The notes beneath the pieces were generated by a model, which worked only from the letters and a program-made list of their open reading frames with translations, was not told the origin of the DNA and searched no databases. A DNA stretch of 64,000 nucleotides from Falciphora oryzae. Taxonomy: Eukaryota; Ascomycota; Sordariomycetes; Magnaporthales; Magnaporthaceae. Shown piece after piece: positions 20,061 to 32,214 of this stretch. The stretch is from positions 1 to 64,000 of the forward strand of contig JNVV01000057.1 of NCBI GenBank assembly GCA_000733355.1, written 5' to 3'. Position 1 is the stretch's first letter. The number at the start of each line of letters is the position of its first letter. Made by a program: the position numbers and the translations under genes.

Positions 20061-20360
20061 GTTGGCGGCCGCCGTGAGAGTTGCTGTAGGAGCTACCGTA
20101 GGAGCCGCTGTCGGGGATGAGGAGTGGAAGCGGAGGAAGCTTGGGTGTACAGGACAAGAACAGAAGTGACGGGGGAGGGCAACGGACAATAAATATCAAA
20201 CTACAAAGCTGCATTCCCGTGTGACCGTGCCGTGCTATCCCTACAACGTGTGGCAAGGCAGCCTAACGGATCGAAAACGTATTGTGTCACCTCGGCTCAA
20301 CGTTTATGTACGTGGCTGTGCAGCCAGGGTGTCAAGTATGTTCACATCGGATCCTCCGTG

Positions 20361-22031
20361 CTACCTACACTCCCAGCTGGCGGCTCGCTTACTTTCCCCG
20401 CTCACGTACGTCTGCTCGAGCGGATATCTACAATGGGCTCTCTGGAAGTCGATGCCTTGGGATGGATCGTCTCCGACAAACTTGGTCCCAGTCATCGTCT
20501 CGGGCGCAGCTCCTTTCTCCACCCATTCCACCAGCGCCGCCAGTACGTTGTGCTCCGGGTCGAACGGAATCCTGGCTGCCGAGTTGCCGCCTTGGCCGAG
20601 GACCCACGCCCCCGGCCCGCCGCTGCAGTGGTTCATTCCCGAGACGCGGAAGAAGCGGAAGTAGTCTGCCAGTCCTGTGTCCGTGCTTGCCATGCCGTCC
20701 CAGAAGCGCTCCGTGTTGAAGGACGTGATCTGGTGGTCTTGGCCGCCGTGGTAGGCGAGAATCTTGCCGCCGCGCTGCTTGAACTCGGGCAGTGCCTGTG
20801 GGTAGGTTCTGATGTCGGAGGGGTTGAGCTGCTCGGCCAGCTTGACGTCGTCCAGGCCGTAGGTTGCTGGGTCCCAGTCGGGGTTGTTGAGGACAGCGTC
20901 TCGGAACCACTCGACCGAGGAGCCAAATGGCTTGCCCGCCAGGAGCCCTTCCACAGCCTTGAGCTCGTTTCCGGGATTCATGCGCGGGAAAATGAGCGTG
21001 CCGTCGGGGTATGTGTATGGTGCGTAGACCTGCTGGACCTGCTTCACTTGCGCGGCGCTGAGGCAGCCAGATGCTTGGTTTGTCGGGCAGAGGAGAGTGG
21101 CGGGGTCAAAGTGGCACTTGTTGGCTATCTCGATGATGCCGTCCGCAACGCCATCGATGCTGTCACACTGCTTGAGGATCTCTCCGTGGATCAGACCGGT
21201 CCACGTGTCGACGGGGATATAGTCGGGAGACTGTGGCCCGCCCGTGATGATGAAGAAGTTGGCTCGGGAGCCATACAGGTTGTTGAAGTCGACAGCGGGC
21301 GCGCCTGCCACGATGCCGTCGTAGTCGCCAGGATACTTTTCTGCCGCGCCGATGCCCATACGGCCGCCCAGGGAGCAGCCAATGTAGTAGGAGCGGTCAG
21401 GGGCGGTGCCGTAAAAGGCCTCGATCAGGGTCTTGGCCGCGGCCGTCCCGGTGTGGAGGCTGAACGGTCAGCTGAGTGAACCAACATGTCTGCTGCACAG
21501 GCGTCACTGCACTCACGCCCTGTAGGAAAAGTCTCCGATGACGTCGGGGTTGTTGAGGAAGTCGACGCCGGTCGTGCCGTCGTGGCCGTTGTTCGTTCCC
21601 ACCACGGCGAACCCGTGGGCTGCGCCATAGGCGAGGTCTTCGTATTTGATGCCTGGAGATGGTCAGCACTGGGCGGTTCGCACTGGGGGCGACCTCGACT
21701 GGGCGCGCCACTCACACCCGTCGACACCACCATTGCCCGTCGCGAGCAGCCTCCCGCTCCACTGCGCCGGAAGCCACAGCTCAAAGCTGATGCCGGAGCG
21801 GCTCGAAGTTGGGATCTGTAGAGCCACACGGCAGAGCTCCGTCTTGACCGCCTGGCTGCGTCGGTTGCACGAGGGGACGCTGTCGAGCTGGAGGGTCGTG
21901 TCCGCGGGGACGTGTTCCAGCCGCGCGCGAGTGGAGGCGAGGAGCTTTTCAGGCTCGAATGACAGACATGTTTCCGAGAAGGAGGCCGCAGAGGCCGTGG
22001 TCGAGAGGGCGAACAAGCACACACGACGCAT
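20361..22031 (-). CDS. secreted tannase/feruloyl esterase family protein
   Basis: Three exons (21716-22031, 21517-21652, 20361-21459) with introns of 63 and 57 nt, both donors GTGAGT, phases 1 and 2; product 516 aa. A signal peptide (MRRVCLFALSTTASA) indicates secretion. The tannase family fold is clear: GNGGVDGCIKYEDLAYG across the first splice, nucleophile Ser180 in GCSLGGR, Asp392 in HGGQDHQ, His428 in GMNHCSGG. Cys179 and Cys429 sit next to Ser and His and would form the family's conserved disulfide. A DSIDGVADGIIE loop (about 250-261) matches the structural calcium site. It probably releases hydroxycinnamic or gallic acid from plant esters; the substrate is not decidable from sequence. 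Confidence 0.92.
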
Positions 22032-22268
22032 TTTGCGGTGAGGAAGAAGTGGGAGTCCGGACCTGCGGAGGGGGATCGGACTTTTGATCCGAGGCCCACG
22101 TGGCCAGCGGCCACTGGCGATTCAAGTCACGCACTGCTAGGCGATGAGCGCTTGGAGAAGACAGAACGATCCGCTCGGGCCCTAGTCTAGATATTCTGCT
22201 TCTTTTCCTCTGTCCTACTTCCTTTCCTCTTCCTACTCAGGACCATTACCGGCTTTGTGGTATATTGT
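22032..22268. promoter_or_regulatory. upstream region of the tannase-family gene
   Basis: Holds the promoter of the minus-strand esterase and the 3' side of the next minus-strand ORF. A CT-rich tract (about 22190-22240) is visible; no clear TATA box. Confidence 0.3.
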
Positions 22269-22490
22269 TCAAAGAAAAGGCTCCTCCTCTTCTTGGTTGG
22301 CTTCTTGGATCTCGGCATAATGCGCCATTTCAGCTCGCATTATCTCGTGCAGCCGGCTACGCAAATCTGCAATCTCTGCCTCCAAAGCCTGAATCTTGTC
22401 CAGGATACGCTGTTTCTCTGGCCTACGGGAGACTGGGCGGTCGCCGCGTCCCTGTCGATTTCTGGCGGTGGGTGGCATTGCTATGCACAT
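22269..22490 (-). CDS. small coiled-coil protein, hypothetical
   Basis: 73-aa ORF from ATG 22490 (or 69 aa from 22478). A basic stretch (RNRQGRGDRPVSRRPEKQ) is followed by a heptad-type helix (ILDKIQALEAEIADLRSRL) and an acidic tail ending EEEEPFL. The basic-then-zipper layout recalls a bZIP but lacks the bZIP signature. The frame is open further upstream without an ATG, and a possible GTAAGT...TTTTTTGCAG pair there spans only 33 nt, so the N-terminus is uncertain. It lies directly left of the transposon heap and may itself be an element remnant. Confidence 0.4.
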   Translation of the reverse strand: MCIAMPPTARNRQGRGDRPVSRRPEKQRILDKIQALEAEIADLRSRLHEIMRAEMAHYAEIQEANQEEEEPFL

Positions 22491-22786
22491 GAAGGAGTCG
22501 ATTAACTGGTGATTATCTGCAAAAAAGCGAGAATGCAGAACAAACTTACTGGCCGTGTGGGTTTCGTGCTGGCTACGAGCTGCTTTGGATGAGCGTGTGC
22601 TTTGAACGCTGTTTGGGGGAGTCTGCTGGAGGCTGATGGCTGGAATTGGTAGCGAGTGGGAGGATGTCTTTATATCCAAAGCATGGCCCCCTTGGTCCTT
22701 GATCACACGTCCATTCCCTTCAGGAGACCGAAGTGAATCCCTGTTACTAGCAGCAGTACATCCAGGATGGGCCTGAATCACTTCTA

Positions 22787-23037
22787 AGTCGGTGCACCCC
22801 CTGTCCGCGCACCCCCCTGTCCGCGCACTAGCTTAGGAAATAGCCTCAACAACAACGATATCTTTGTGATGCTAAAGAATAAGCTATCCAATAACAATAA
22901 TCTCATCCTGTATATCATCCTGTTCAACTTCTTCCGGAGATTCCAATAGTGCTTCTAGATCCATTAGAATCCCCCGTCTTTGCAGGTAAACCTGCCTCCC
23001 AAATACGAATATCTGGTTGGGATCCGGAATAACCCTC
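22787..23037 (-). pseudogene. 3' end and terminal repeat of a Fot1/pogo-like transposon, split by Gypsy-1
   Basis: Reading leftward, an open frame runs from the Gypsy-1 insertion point to a stop at 22884; it has a basic patch leading into VIPDPNQIFVFG and an acidic end (MDLEALLESPEEVEQ). About 60 bp further left come two copies of GTGCGCGGACAGGGGG ending in GGTGCACCGACT next to TA at 22785-22786. Duplicated terminal motifs and a TA|AGTC end resemble Fot1-type inverted repeats. The upstream half of the frame resumes at 36507. Assignment to the pogo group is inference. Confidence 0.5.
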
Positions 23038-23259
23038 TGTTACGGCCAGACTAATGGAGGCACGCTGGCCTTGCATTGGCGCTATGAACGAAGATTCTAC
23101 ACTAAAGAGAAAGGAAAGGAAATGGCGCTAGTCGCGCCGGCGCGACACGCGCCTAAAGTTGTTGCGATTTGTGTAGCTTGCATGCTTGTATCTGCCCCAC
23201 ATCTGCCCCATAGCTAAAGCGGTGCCACTGGACGTATGGCCTATAGCGGGACCGTCACA
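23038..23259 (-). repeat. Gypsy-1 3' LTR
   Basis: 222 bp, matching 36280-36501 with scattered transition differences. Contains the near-palindromic CGCGCCGGCGCGAC GC-rich core common to both LTRs. Confidence 0.92.
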
Positions 23260-23652
23260 CTACCCCCTCCCAAACCTCGTATCGCGAATGCCACAAACGG
23301 TACGAGCTGGCAGTCAATTATAACGTACCAACCTGCTCCGTCTATTTGTCGTAGCTTTAACCGGCACGTTATCGTCAGGATGGTTTAGGTCAAAACGGTC
23401 TTCGGCTGCTGCGCGCATCCATTCCGCCAATCGTTTCAGTAGGCCATCTGCCTTTAGATATAACTTGTGAAAATTATTTAGGGCTACCGGGGAATTTTTA
23501 AAGTTCGCGGCGGGATACTAAATATTATTTAGGTCGTAACCCCGCCAGGCTGCTTGGTACTGTAACTGGCGTCGTAATACACGTAAGCGTTCGATTCGTT
23601 CGACTTTAAATTCGGCCTTTCCGTTAACGTCCTTTAGCGGAAACGGAATTTA

Positions 23653-25625
23653 ATGCTACTAAAGCAGCGGGTTTGTAAATGCTTTACGGAGGCGGTCGGC
23701 GTAAAACAAATTTTTAATTTTGTAATTGCCGGGCAAATCGAAAACATAACTGTGCCCTTTTATTTTAAAGATGCGGAAAGGTCCTGCGAACGGTAAATTT
23801 AGCCAGGCCGTTAAAGCGGCCGTTAAAAAGCCCTTTTTCCTAAGGAATACCAGATCGTTAACGTTGAAATCCACTGGCCTGCGTTTTTTATTCGCTTAAT
23901 TTTTTTGCCGTTTTTGTGCAGCTGTCGCGCGTTGTTTTGCCAAATCCTGGACCCTTTTAATACGTTTAACGAGGTCGCATATACGTTTTTTTAAGTTAAA
24001 GCTATCGGTTAATACGTTAAAATCAAACGAAAGGGGGTTTTTCGCATTTTTGCTTATTATTACCCGAATCGGGGCTATGCCGATCGTTAAATGCTATAAT
24101 AAATTGTGGGCAAAGTTTAACGCGGGGATATGGTTGTTTTAGTCCGATTGGTATTTGTTAACGTAAAAGCGTAGCTTTTAATGCAACTCCTGGTTAGTGA
24201 TTTTTACGGCTTTTTGTGTTTGGGGATGGAAAGCTGAGCCGTGACAATGTTTGGTGCTAGTTAAAAAGTTAAGCTTTGTTATAAACTTCGAAATGAACGG
24301 TTTTGCGTTGTTATTAATTTAAACGAATAGGACGTTAAAAAAACGGTAAAAGTAGCGATAGTACCGCTTTGTTAATATTTCGGCCGTATCGGACTTTTTT
24401 TCTGCAATCGTAGCGATAATACGATTAAATTTGCAAATGAATACCTAGATATAGTCGTACTTTTGTTCGTTTTGCGGCATATTTTTGCCGTTTATTACCA
24501 CTTGGTCCTAAACACTTGACGGGATTGGCAATAAATAAAGCAAACCAGGTGTTTTATTTCGGGGTACTTTATTGCGCCGGCAGTTGTAACAGTTGCGGAT
24601 ATAGCGTCGGATGTCGATTTTTATATTAGGCCACCAGTAGTCCTTTTGTACCGCTTTAATGGTTTTATTTTATCCCCTATATCCGAAAATTGGAAGCGCA
24701 TGTTTGTTCCGAATAAGTGTTATGCGTAGTGTTAATAACAAGCTATATAATAGCTCCTGGACTGCATTGTCAAATGTAGTCGGCTACACTTTTCAGTGCG
24801 CCGTGGCCAAGTTGAACTCAACAGGTTATGTCGCCCTCGTGCGCGTTCCCCTGCGACCTCCAAGTTGCTCGAGTTCAATTCCCCGTGCTTGTCAGCTTTT
24901 GAAAAACTTTTTCAATTAGTCCGAGTGCCAGTGGGTCCCGGGCCCCCACTAGGCCAAAGCACAGTGCTACATTGTCCCACAAAAGGTGGGACTCCACAAC
25001 AGGTGGAGTGGCCCGCTTCGGAGCGCTCGTCGCAGCTACTAGCAGCGACAGCAAGTACAAGCAAACTTATGTTCCATTGAGCCCTGGAATAACGTTTGAG
25101 GGGTGATGTTAATAACAAGCTATATAATAGCTCCTGGACTGCATTGTCAAATGTAGTCGGCTACACTTTTCAGTGCGCCGTAGCCAGATTGAACTCAACA
25201 CGTAGGAAAATTTTGCCGTTTTATATTTGTTCCGGTACAAATATTTTGCTATGCTAAAGGTTTAGTTGCTAGGCGGCGTTTTTTTCGGATAAGGTTAGCG
25301 AGGTCGGCACCTCGCAAAATGTTTGGCTCGGTTTATGTTACCGTTGCAATAGCTAGCTAGATCCTTTTTGGAGGGATTAGGGCTATAGTACGCTCTTTTA
25401 ACTCCCGGGCTTTAACTGTTAGCAGCTCCGTTATTTTACGGGATAATGCGTCCGTGCCGATATTTTGTTGCCCTAGCCGGTAGGTAAAGGTAATATCGAA
25501 GTTTAATAGGAAGTTTGCCTACCGGATTTGCCGAATTGAAAGGACCTTTTTTTACGAGTAGAAAGCTAGGGTTTGGTGGTTTGTAACGACAAAAAACTTT
25601 ATTTTAAGGAGTTCGGGATAATAGT
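23653..25625 (-). pseudogene. Gypsy-1 RNase H to integrase remnant
   Basis: Read on the minus strand: RNase H and its connection region near 25585-25410 (TNHQTLAFY, then YRLGQQNIGTDALSR), a HHCC-type zinc site with RRYIRNCYNCRRNK near 24600, integrase core segments (FVWINNNAKPF, SAFHPQTQ), then a tail with VDFNVNDLVFLRKKG...FRIFKIKGHSYVFDLP ending at about 23656. Multiple stops and the TRIM-like insertion make it dead. Trp and Gln codons have become stops, as expected from RIP. Confidence 0.8.
24730..25200 (+). mobile_element. TRIM-like miniature LTR retroelement
   Basis: 471 bp: two 94-bp direct repeats (24730-24823, 25107-25200) beginning TGTTAATAACAAGC and ending GAACTCAACA enclose 283 bp. 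The flanks are CGTAG on both sides (24725-24729, 25201-25205), a 5-bp target duplication as made by LTR integrases. The interior begins GGTTATG right after the repeat (primer-site position) and ends TTTGAGGGGTGA (purine-rich, polypurine-tract position). No coding capacity. The repeats differ at three positions. Strand is chosen from the primer/polypurine order. Base composition is balanced, unlike the mutated host around it. Confidence 0.82.
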
Positions 25626-25630
25626 GCTTT

Positions 25631-28600
25631 TATCGGATTGTCAGCACTTTGCGCAAGCAACAAAAAGGGCCAGAAGGTCCCGGAGCACGGGACCCTCGGG
25701 GGCCCGGTGCCAGGGATTAGGAAAAGGCCCTTTCTCTGCTCCCAGACGTGTATATAAGGAGGTCGAGTCCTCCTTCCTTTACAAATAGATTCTTTCCCTC
25801 CTTCATACACAATAAAGACCCTTCTACAAATCGTACGATCATTGTTCATCACCTACGGAAAGCTCCGCGCCTACAGGAATACCACTCCTACCAACACTAA
25901 TCAGTATTGCTTGCAAAAGCAACACAGATAACAAAGTAAAGGATTTAACGTTAAATACCGACTTGCTCTAAACAGGCCCAAAATCAACGTAACGGTTTAA
26001 AAGCAGGAAAAACCCCATCTCCCGCTCGGCAGCACATTTCTAAAAAACAACGATCCCTCAAAAAAAACACCGACTTGCTTAACAAACCTAAAACCTCCCA
26101 CGAAAAATCGCTGCATTTAAAAAAAAGTATTACGTAATCCCCGAAAAACACCAACCTACTCAATAATGCCCAGGATCCTCGGATCAAAAAATCACACAAC
26201 GGTAGCAGCAACCACCGTACCAATCAGCAAACATATCCGACGACGCTTCAAACGCGGACGCTAAAAAAAAGCTCGAAAGTCAACAAACGGCGCTCCTTAA
26301 AAGCACCCTAAACGACTTCGACATCCCCAAAAACATCGCCCAAATCTGCAACAAAAACTTTTTATAGGACGTCTCCCACGAACTCGGATACGCACTAAAC
26401 AAAGCATCCCCCGAGCTCAAAAACACCTAAATCCTCAAAATATTAAAATCCTACGGCAATGCACAAAGCAACTCCCTCCTTAGCAACTTAATCGAGGACT
26501 TCGATGGATAAAAGCAACAGCACTTCGAAAACGTGCATCAACAGATCCTACGAGCCCTCAAAAGGCATTTAAAAGCTTATAGGATTCCCCTGCCAAAAAA
26601 ACCCAACCGAAAAACGACAAAACGACTCGCGAAGGTCCTACAAATGGAAAAAGTCCCTATTATTAAAACAACACAAACCAAATTTCCCCCTACCCAATCT
26701 CCAACTTAAACGCCCGCGGGAACCCCCGACGAAACAAACGAAAAAGCATAAAAAATAACCACAATTTAAAAGTCCCATTCACCGCCTTAACAACCAGCCC
26801 CCAAGCAACCAACAAATAAAAAGTCGATCCATAAATCACAAAAATCAACTCCTAATAATCTACCGCTCGGTACCAACCACTATAAGTCCTACCGAAAAAC
26901 TTACCAAACCGGAAATAACCGGCCTCCAAATCCCTCCGATCACCCCGGCAATAGGCAACAAAATCCACCACGATATTAATTAAACACGTCGTACCAACCT
27001 CAACCCGGATCACACCACCAACGGTACCTTAACTCGCTAAAGCAAAAAACAATAAATCCACCGCTTCGCGGATCCCACTTCAACCTCCAAAAACAAACTC
27101 GATACGAAACACCACCACCACCGCAATCACAATACAAACTCCTCCCCCCTGCTGAAATTGCCAACGCTCCGATCGACGCGAGCACCGTAAAAAACTTTAG
27201 GCAAGCTTGGGATAAGGACTACGGGTATTCTGGAAATCCGTACGATATCCTCAACGACAAGGTCTTATTTTTCACAAACACATGCGAAATGCTACAAATC
27301 CCCCTTTCACAGCTCCATGCGCTTTTCCTGTTAGTACTACAGGGCCGTGCAAAGGAGTTCTTTACCTTCCAAATAGGAAAAAGGGCATCGTTCAAAAAAA
27401 TCTACCTAATCATAAAAAAGCACTTTAACACGGAAATCAACCAGCAACAGTACCATACAAACTGGAGCTCGATAACCTTCCAAACCCTCCGTGCAAAAAG
27501 CTCAAGCACAGGAAAGTCCAATTTAAAAATCCTACAAGCATTGCTCGACAAATTGCAGCTATGCCAAAAGGTACTGGGTCCATCCTACCAAAATGACCAC
27601 CAATTTATTACAAACACCCTACGCGCAATTTAAAAAATTCCAAAGCTAAAAATAGCCCTTTTAAAACCAAAAAGGACATTTGAAAAACTATCTTTACAGC
27701 TTAAAAATATAATGCAAGTAAAAAAAAATACCAACGTTTTTACGTCTTATTTTATAAAGCGGCGATTTACTAATACGGATCGCAAAAAACGGCAAAACAC
27801 CGGCCGCAAAAAAAATCCAAACACTAAAACATAGCAACGGATTAACGAATGCTGGATCTACGGCAAACAAACCTACCGTTTAATACGGCACACCCTTAAA
27901 AAGCAGAAAAAATCCAAAAAATTATAAAAACGGTCCCAAAAAGCTTGAAACGAACCCAAAAAAGGATACAAACAATTCCTCGCAACCGTTAAACCCGAAA
28001 ATAACGATAACGAAAACCCGGGAACTAATCGATTCGATCAAAACTTAAGCACAAACGAAAAGCTATCAAACACCCATTTTATAACCCAAAATATAGCGAC
28101 GTTCCTAATAAAAAAAGCCTTCCAACACCGCATTTATACAAGCCTAAAAAAAAGATCAAAAAATAAAAAAATACCAGCTCCCGCAAATTAAATACTAATT
28201 TAATACATGCTTAGCAGCTTTACCTAATAGCACGGTATTATCCTAAACACAAATACCGCAACCAACTTAACGGCCGGAATAAAGCAATTCCGAACATTAC
28301 AACGCCATTTTCCAAATCTCACACTAAAGATAAACAAGCCAAAAAAACGCGTACGCTTCGAAACGGGGGAATCCATATCCAACTTAAAAAAAATCACCCT
28401 AACAATTCCAATCGGCTCTATTACGTTCCACGTAATACCGACGCCGACACCGTTCCTCTTAAGCATTAACGATATGGACGCGCTCGGCGTTTACTTTAAT
28501 AATACGCGCAACGAGCTCGTAACCAAAACCGGCAAACGCGTAGCGATTATACGGAAACATAAGCACCCGTAGCTCTTCCTAAAAAACACCAGCCACCCCA

Positions 28601-31600
28601 CCTCAAACACCGCATTCACAACCAAAGCCACGAGCAAAAAAGCAGCCCCCTTATTAAAAGCTAAGCTCCGGCGCTTACACAAGCGTTTTAGCCACCCTTT
28701 AATTAAAAAACTATAGCACGTACTGCAGCGTGCAAGCCACGAAACTAATCGTTAAACTTTGCAAATAATCAATAGGGTATGCCATTTTTGCCAAATTAAA
28801 AAATCGGCCCCCTAACGCTTTAAATTCACCCTAAAAGACGATATAAACTTTAATTACGAAATAATCACCAACGTTATGTATCTAAACGGCAAACCAATAC
28901 TTTATATAATCGACGAAAGCACCGCGTTTAATACCGCAACGTTCTTTAAAAATATAAGCGCAAAAAAGGCCTAAAAAGCTCTTAAACGCTATTAGCTAAA
29001 TACCTACCTCGGACCCCTTAACGTACTCTCATACGACGCCGGTACCAACTTCGCTGCGAGCGAATTCCAAACGGAAGCAAAGCTCCTAAAAATCACTTAC
29101 AAACAGATCCCAATCGAAGCTCACTAATCGATCGGCAAAATGGAACGCTACCACGCCCCCTTACGCCGAGCCTACGAAATTATAAAAAAAAAAAGCCCCG
29201 ACCTAAACGCCGACTCGGCGCTCCAAAAAGCAATCAAAGCTATAAACGATACGGCCGGACCCAACGGGCTCGTCCTAACGTTGCTCGTTTTTAAAACAAT
29301 GCCTCGCATTAACAACAACTCGCCGCCTTTACAAACCCAAATCCAAAAAGCGGCAGCAATCGCCAAAGCCATAGCAAAAATCCGAAAAACCTACGCCAAA
29401 CGCAAAATCCAAAAAGCTCTAAATACCCGAAACGGGCCAAACACCAAACTGGTACTTCCAAGCTCGCTAGCTCTAAGGACAAAGGTTTTAATATTCCGCG
29501 AAAAAGAAAGCTAAAAAGGGCCGTACAAAATCATCGCGGTATTAAACAACGAAATTACGATAAAAACTATAAACGGTCCAGTAACGTTCCAAAATACAGC
29601 AATTAAACCCTACAACAAAACGGAAAAGCAAAAAACAACCAATCCGGCAAAGCAACAAATACCGTTCAAATACCCGGAACAACCACAACTAAAACGAAAA
29701 AGCAAACCCCTACGAGGAAATAAAATAAAAACACCAAAAAACAGCTCGTCCGAAAGCGAAAGCGTTATATCGAAAATCGTCGTAAATACATCTCCGCCCC
29801 AACGGAAAAGCCAATCACGCAAAGCAATAACCATCTTCCTAGCCCCAAAAAAATCCCAATCCTTCGAACTAACGCTCCAATACCGTCGAAAAAGGAAAAT
29901 CAAAGCTCCCGAAGCCCCGTTCGAAAAGGCGGATTGGATCGAAATGGACTCCCTACTCGCAACAAACGTAATCAAGCCGATCAAACAGGAAGCTGCCAAC
30001 AAAGCCAAAATCTTTAAATCAAAGCTCGTGCGGGAAATTAAAGGGACAAAATCCGCCCCCTATAAAAAGTCAAAGCTCGTAATACAAAGGCATAGCGATT
30101 GGGAAAAAAAAACCCTCCTTACCCAATCACCAACGATCATACGGTATAACTAACGTCTAATCCTAGCGATCAACCTATCCCTAATGCAACAAAGCTTTAA
30201 ACTAATAATCCGAAATATCAGCTAAACCTATACGCAATCCGAAACCGAACTGTAACGGACCATTCTCCTACGCCTTCCGAAAAAACTAATACCTCGGTAC
30301 CCCCCTAAAACCCTCCTTCAAATAATCAAACCGCTTTACGGATTGGCCGAAGCAGGTTTGCATTAGTTCGTTACGTACTAAAAGCACCACAAAAAGCGGC
30401 TAAATTGCAAAACCTTAAAATACAATCCGTACTTGCTTATTTCAAAAATCGGGAAAAGCTACGGGATCGTAAACATACAAACAAACGATACCCTAAACCT
30501 AAGCAATAACGAATTTATAAAAAAAAAGGAAACGGCGCTCCAAAAAACAAACTTTAAAGCAAAACCGAAATTTATACTAATACCTAGGAACGAAAAGCAC
30601 TTTAACGAATATAAAATTTTAGTTGCTCTTAAATCTATTAAAATGCAACAAAAAGGATAAAGTAATCGCCTGGAACTAGTAACCGCCAGTTCAAAAAACG
30701 CGCAATAATAATACGTAATTCAACGCGCTCGCGGAACATACATTAGCTTTATTTACTAACCGGAAGCCGCTTTCAATTACTCCGTAGCCGCTTAAACTAA
30801 AAAACCTACGAAAGCAAACATAACGAAACTTAACAAAAAAATACAATAGCAAATCAACAACGCAACCAAAAGCTTAAATTATATACGGTTGGATTTCCGG
30901 ACGGCCAACTTATACGTTTTTATTAACGGATCCTTCGCCAATAACAAAAACCTTAATTCTTAAATCGGATTTGTTATTATCCTAAAGAATAAAAAATCGG
31001 CCAAACACGAAAACAGCTTCCAAATAACAAAAAACATTTTGCATTGGATTTCCGTTAAATGCAAAAGGGTTACTAAAAGCGTTTTAGCGAACGAAATTTA
31101 CGGTATAATTAACGGCTTTGACGCAATTTATATGCTTAAAATAACGTTCGCAACGATCACCGCAAAATTAAACCTACCGCCAACGAAACTAATCATTTGC
31201 ACAAACAGTTTCTCGCTTTACCAATACTTGGTTCAACTAAGCACGATATTAAAAAAACGCTTAATAATAGATATTATAGCGCTTAAAAAATCCTACGAAA
31301 AGTACGAAATCGAAAAAATCAAATAAATCGCAAAAGCTAATAACCCGGCTAACGCGATAACAAAAAAGCAACCGAATAAAGCTTTAAAAAATTTGGTAAA
31401 TAGCAATTTAACCACGGTTAGGGTTAAAAAGTAAGTAAAACGAAATCACAAAAAAAAAAAGCGAAGGAAATAGAAAAAGCTGGAATTTAATAGCGGGTTA
31501 TAACCCAACTATACGGCCAACGCGAAACTAAAAAAAAACGAAGCCGGAAAACGCTATTCCAAACGAAAACGATCAAATAACCAATTCCCCAAAGCCCCAA

Positions 31601-32209
31601 AAAGCAAACCACCCGCAGCACCAACATTATTAGACATACTTCAAACATTATCCTCCTCCTCCTTATTTTTTCCAGCTCCCAAAAACGCCGCATCGAACAT
31701 ACGACGAGCGGCAAAGCGGCCCGCGGCCTGGCGCTCTACGACTATCATAAGGAAAAAATCGCTATTCTCTTCCACGGTATCATCTTCAAAAGCAAACACA
31801 ATTATACATTTAGTAATAATGCGCCATTTAAAAAGCTCCTAAAAGCAGCAAACTAAATTAGCAAAAATCCAGCGAGCCTAGGTCACGGGATGCACCACGT
31901 AATAGAAGCTGCCAATGCTTGCGCAAAAACAAAAAGTTGCCAGTATCGGATTGTTAATACTTTGCGTAAGCAACAAAAGGGGCCAGAGGGTCCCGGAGCA
32001 CGGGACCCTCGGGGGCCCGGTGCCAGGGATCAGGAAAAGGCCCTTTCTCTGCTCCCAAACGTGTATATAAAAAGGTCGAGTCCTCCTTCCTTTACAGATA
32101 GATTCTTTCCCTCCTTCATGCACAATAGAGACCCTTCTACAGATCGTACGATCATTGTTCATCACCTACGGAGAGCTCCGCGCCTACAGGAGTACCACTC
32201 CTACCAACA
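25631..32209 (+). mobile_element. Copia-1, Ty1/copia LTR retrotransposon nested in Gypsy-1
   Basis: 266-bp LTRs (25631-25896, 31944-32209) starting TATCGGATTGT and ending CCTACCAACA, target duplication GCTTT (25626-25630, 32210-32214). The interior carries copia-order domains. LTRs stay GC-balanced with runs such as GGGGGCCCGG, while the interior is strikingly G-poor on the plus strand. Confidence 0.92.
25897..31943 (+). pseudogene. Copia-1 gag-pol remnant
   Basis: Heavily mutated. Segments recognisable in order: a gag piece at about 27200-27640 (open for 114 codons), a zinc-knuckle relic (CWIYGKQTYRL, about 27850), the integrase C-terminal part at 29100-29600 (ERYHAPLRRAYEII; KAINDTAGPNGLVLTLLVF), reverse transcriptase from about 29930 (DWIEMDSLLATNVIKP; KPLYGLAEAGLH), and RNase H at 30900-31330. 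Many Trp codons are now TAG/TAA, the mark of G-to-A change on the coding strand. Confidence 0.8.
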
Positions 32210-32214
32210 GCTTT

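Noticed and set aside
13152..22490. A secondary-metabolite or catabolic cluster around the Zn2Cys6 regulator, CorA-like gene and esterase
   Set aside because: No biosynthetic core enzyme, and transposons separate the genes.
22515..22550. Intron in the small coiled-coil ORF (GTAAGT to TTTTTTGCAG)
   Set aside because: 33 nt is below the usual minimum for these fungi and the frame is open through it.
24800..24885. tRNA-derived SINE (A-box-like TGGCCAAGTTG and B-box-like GAGTTCAATTCC)
   Set aside because: The A-box-like site lies in the direct repeat and is found at both ends; terminal repeats with a 5-bp duplication fit a TRIM better. A tRNA-like primer site may explain the resemblance.
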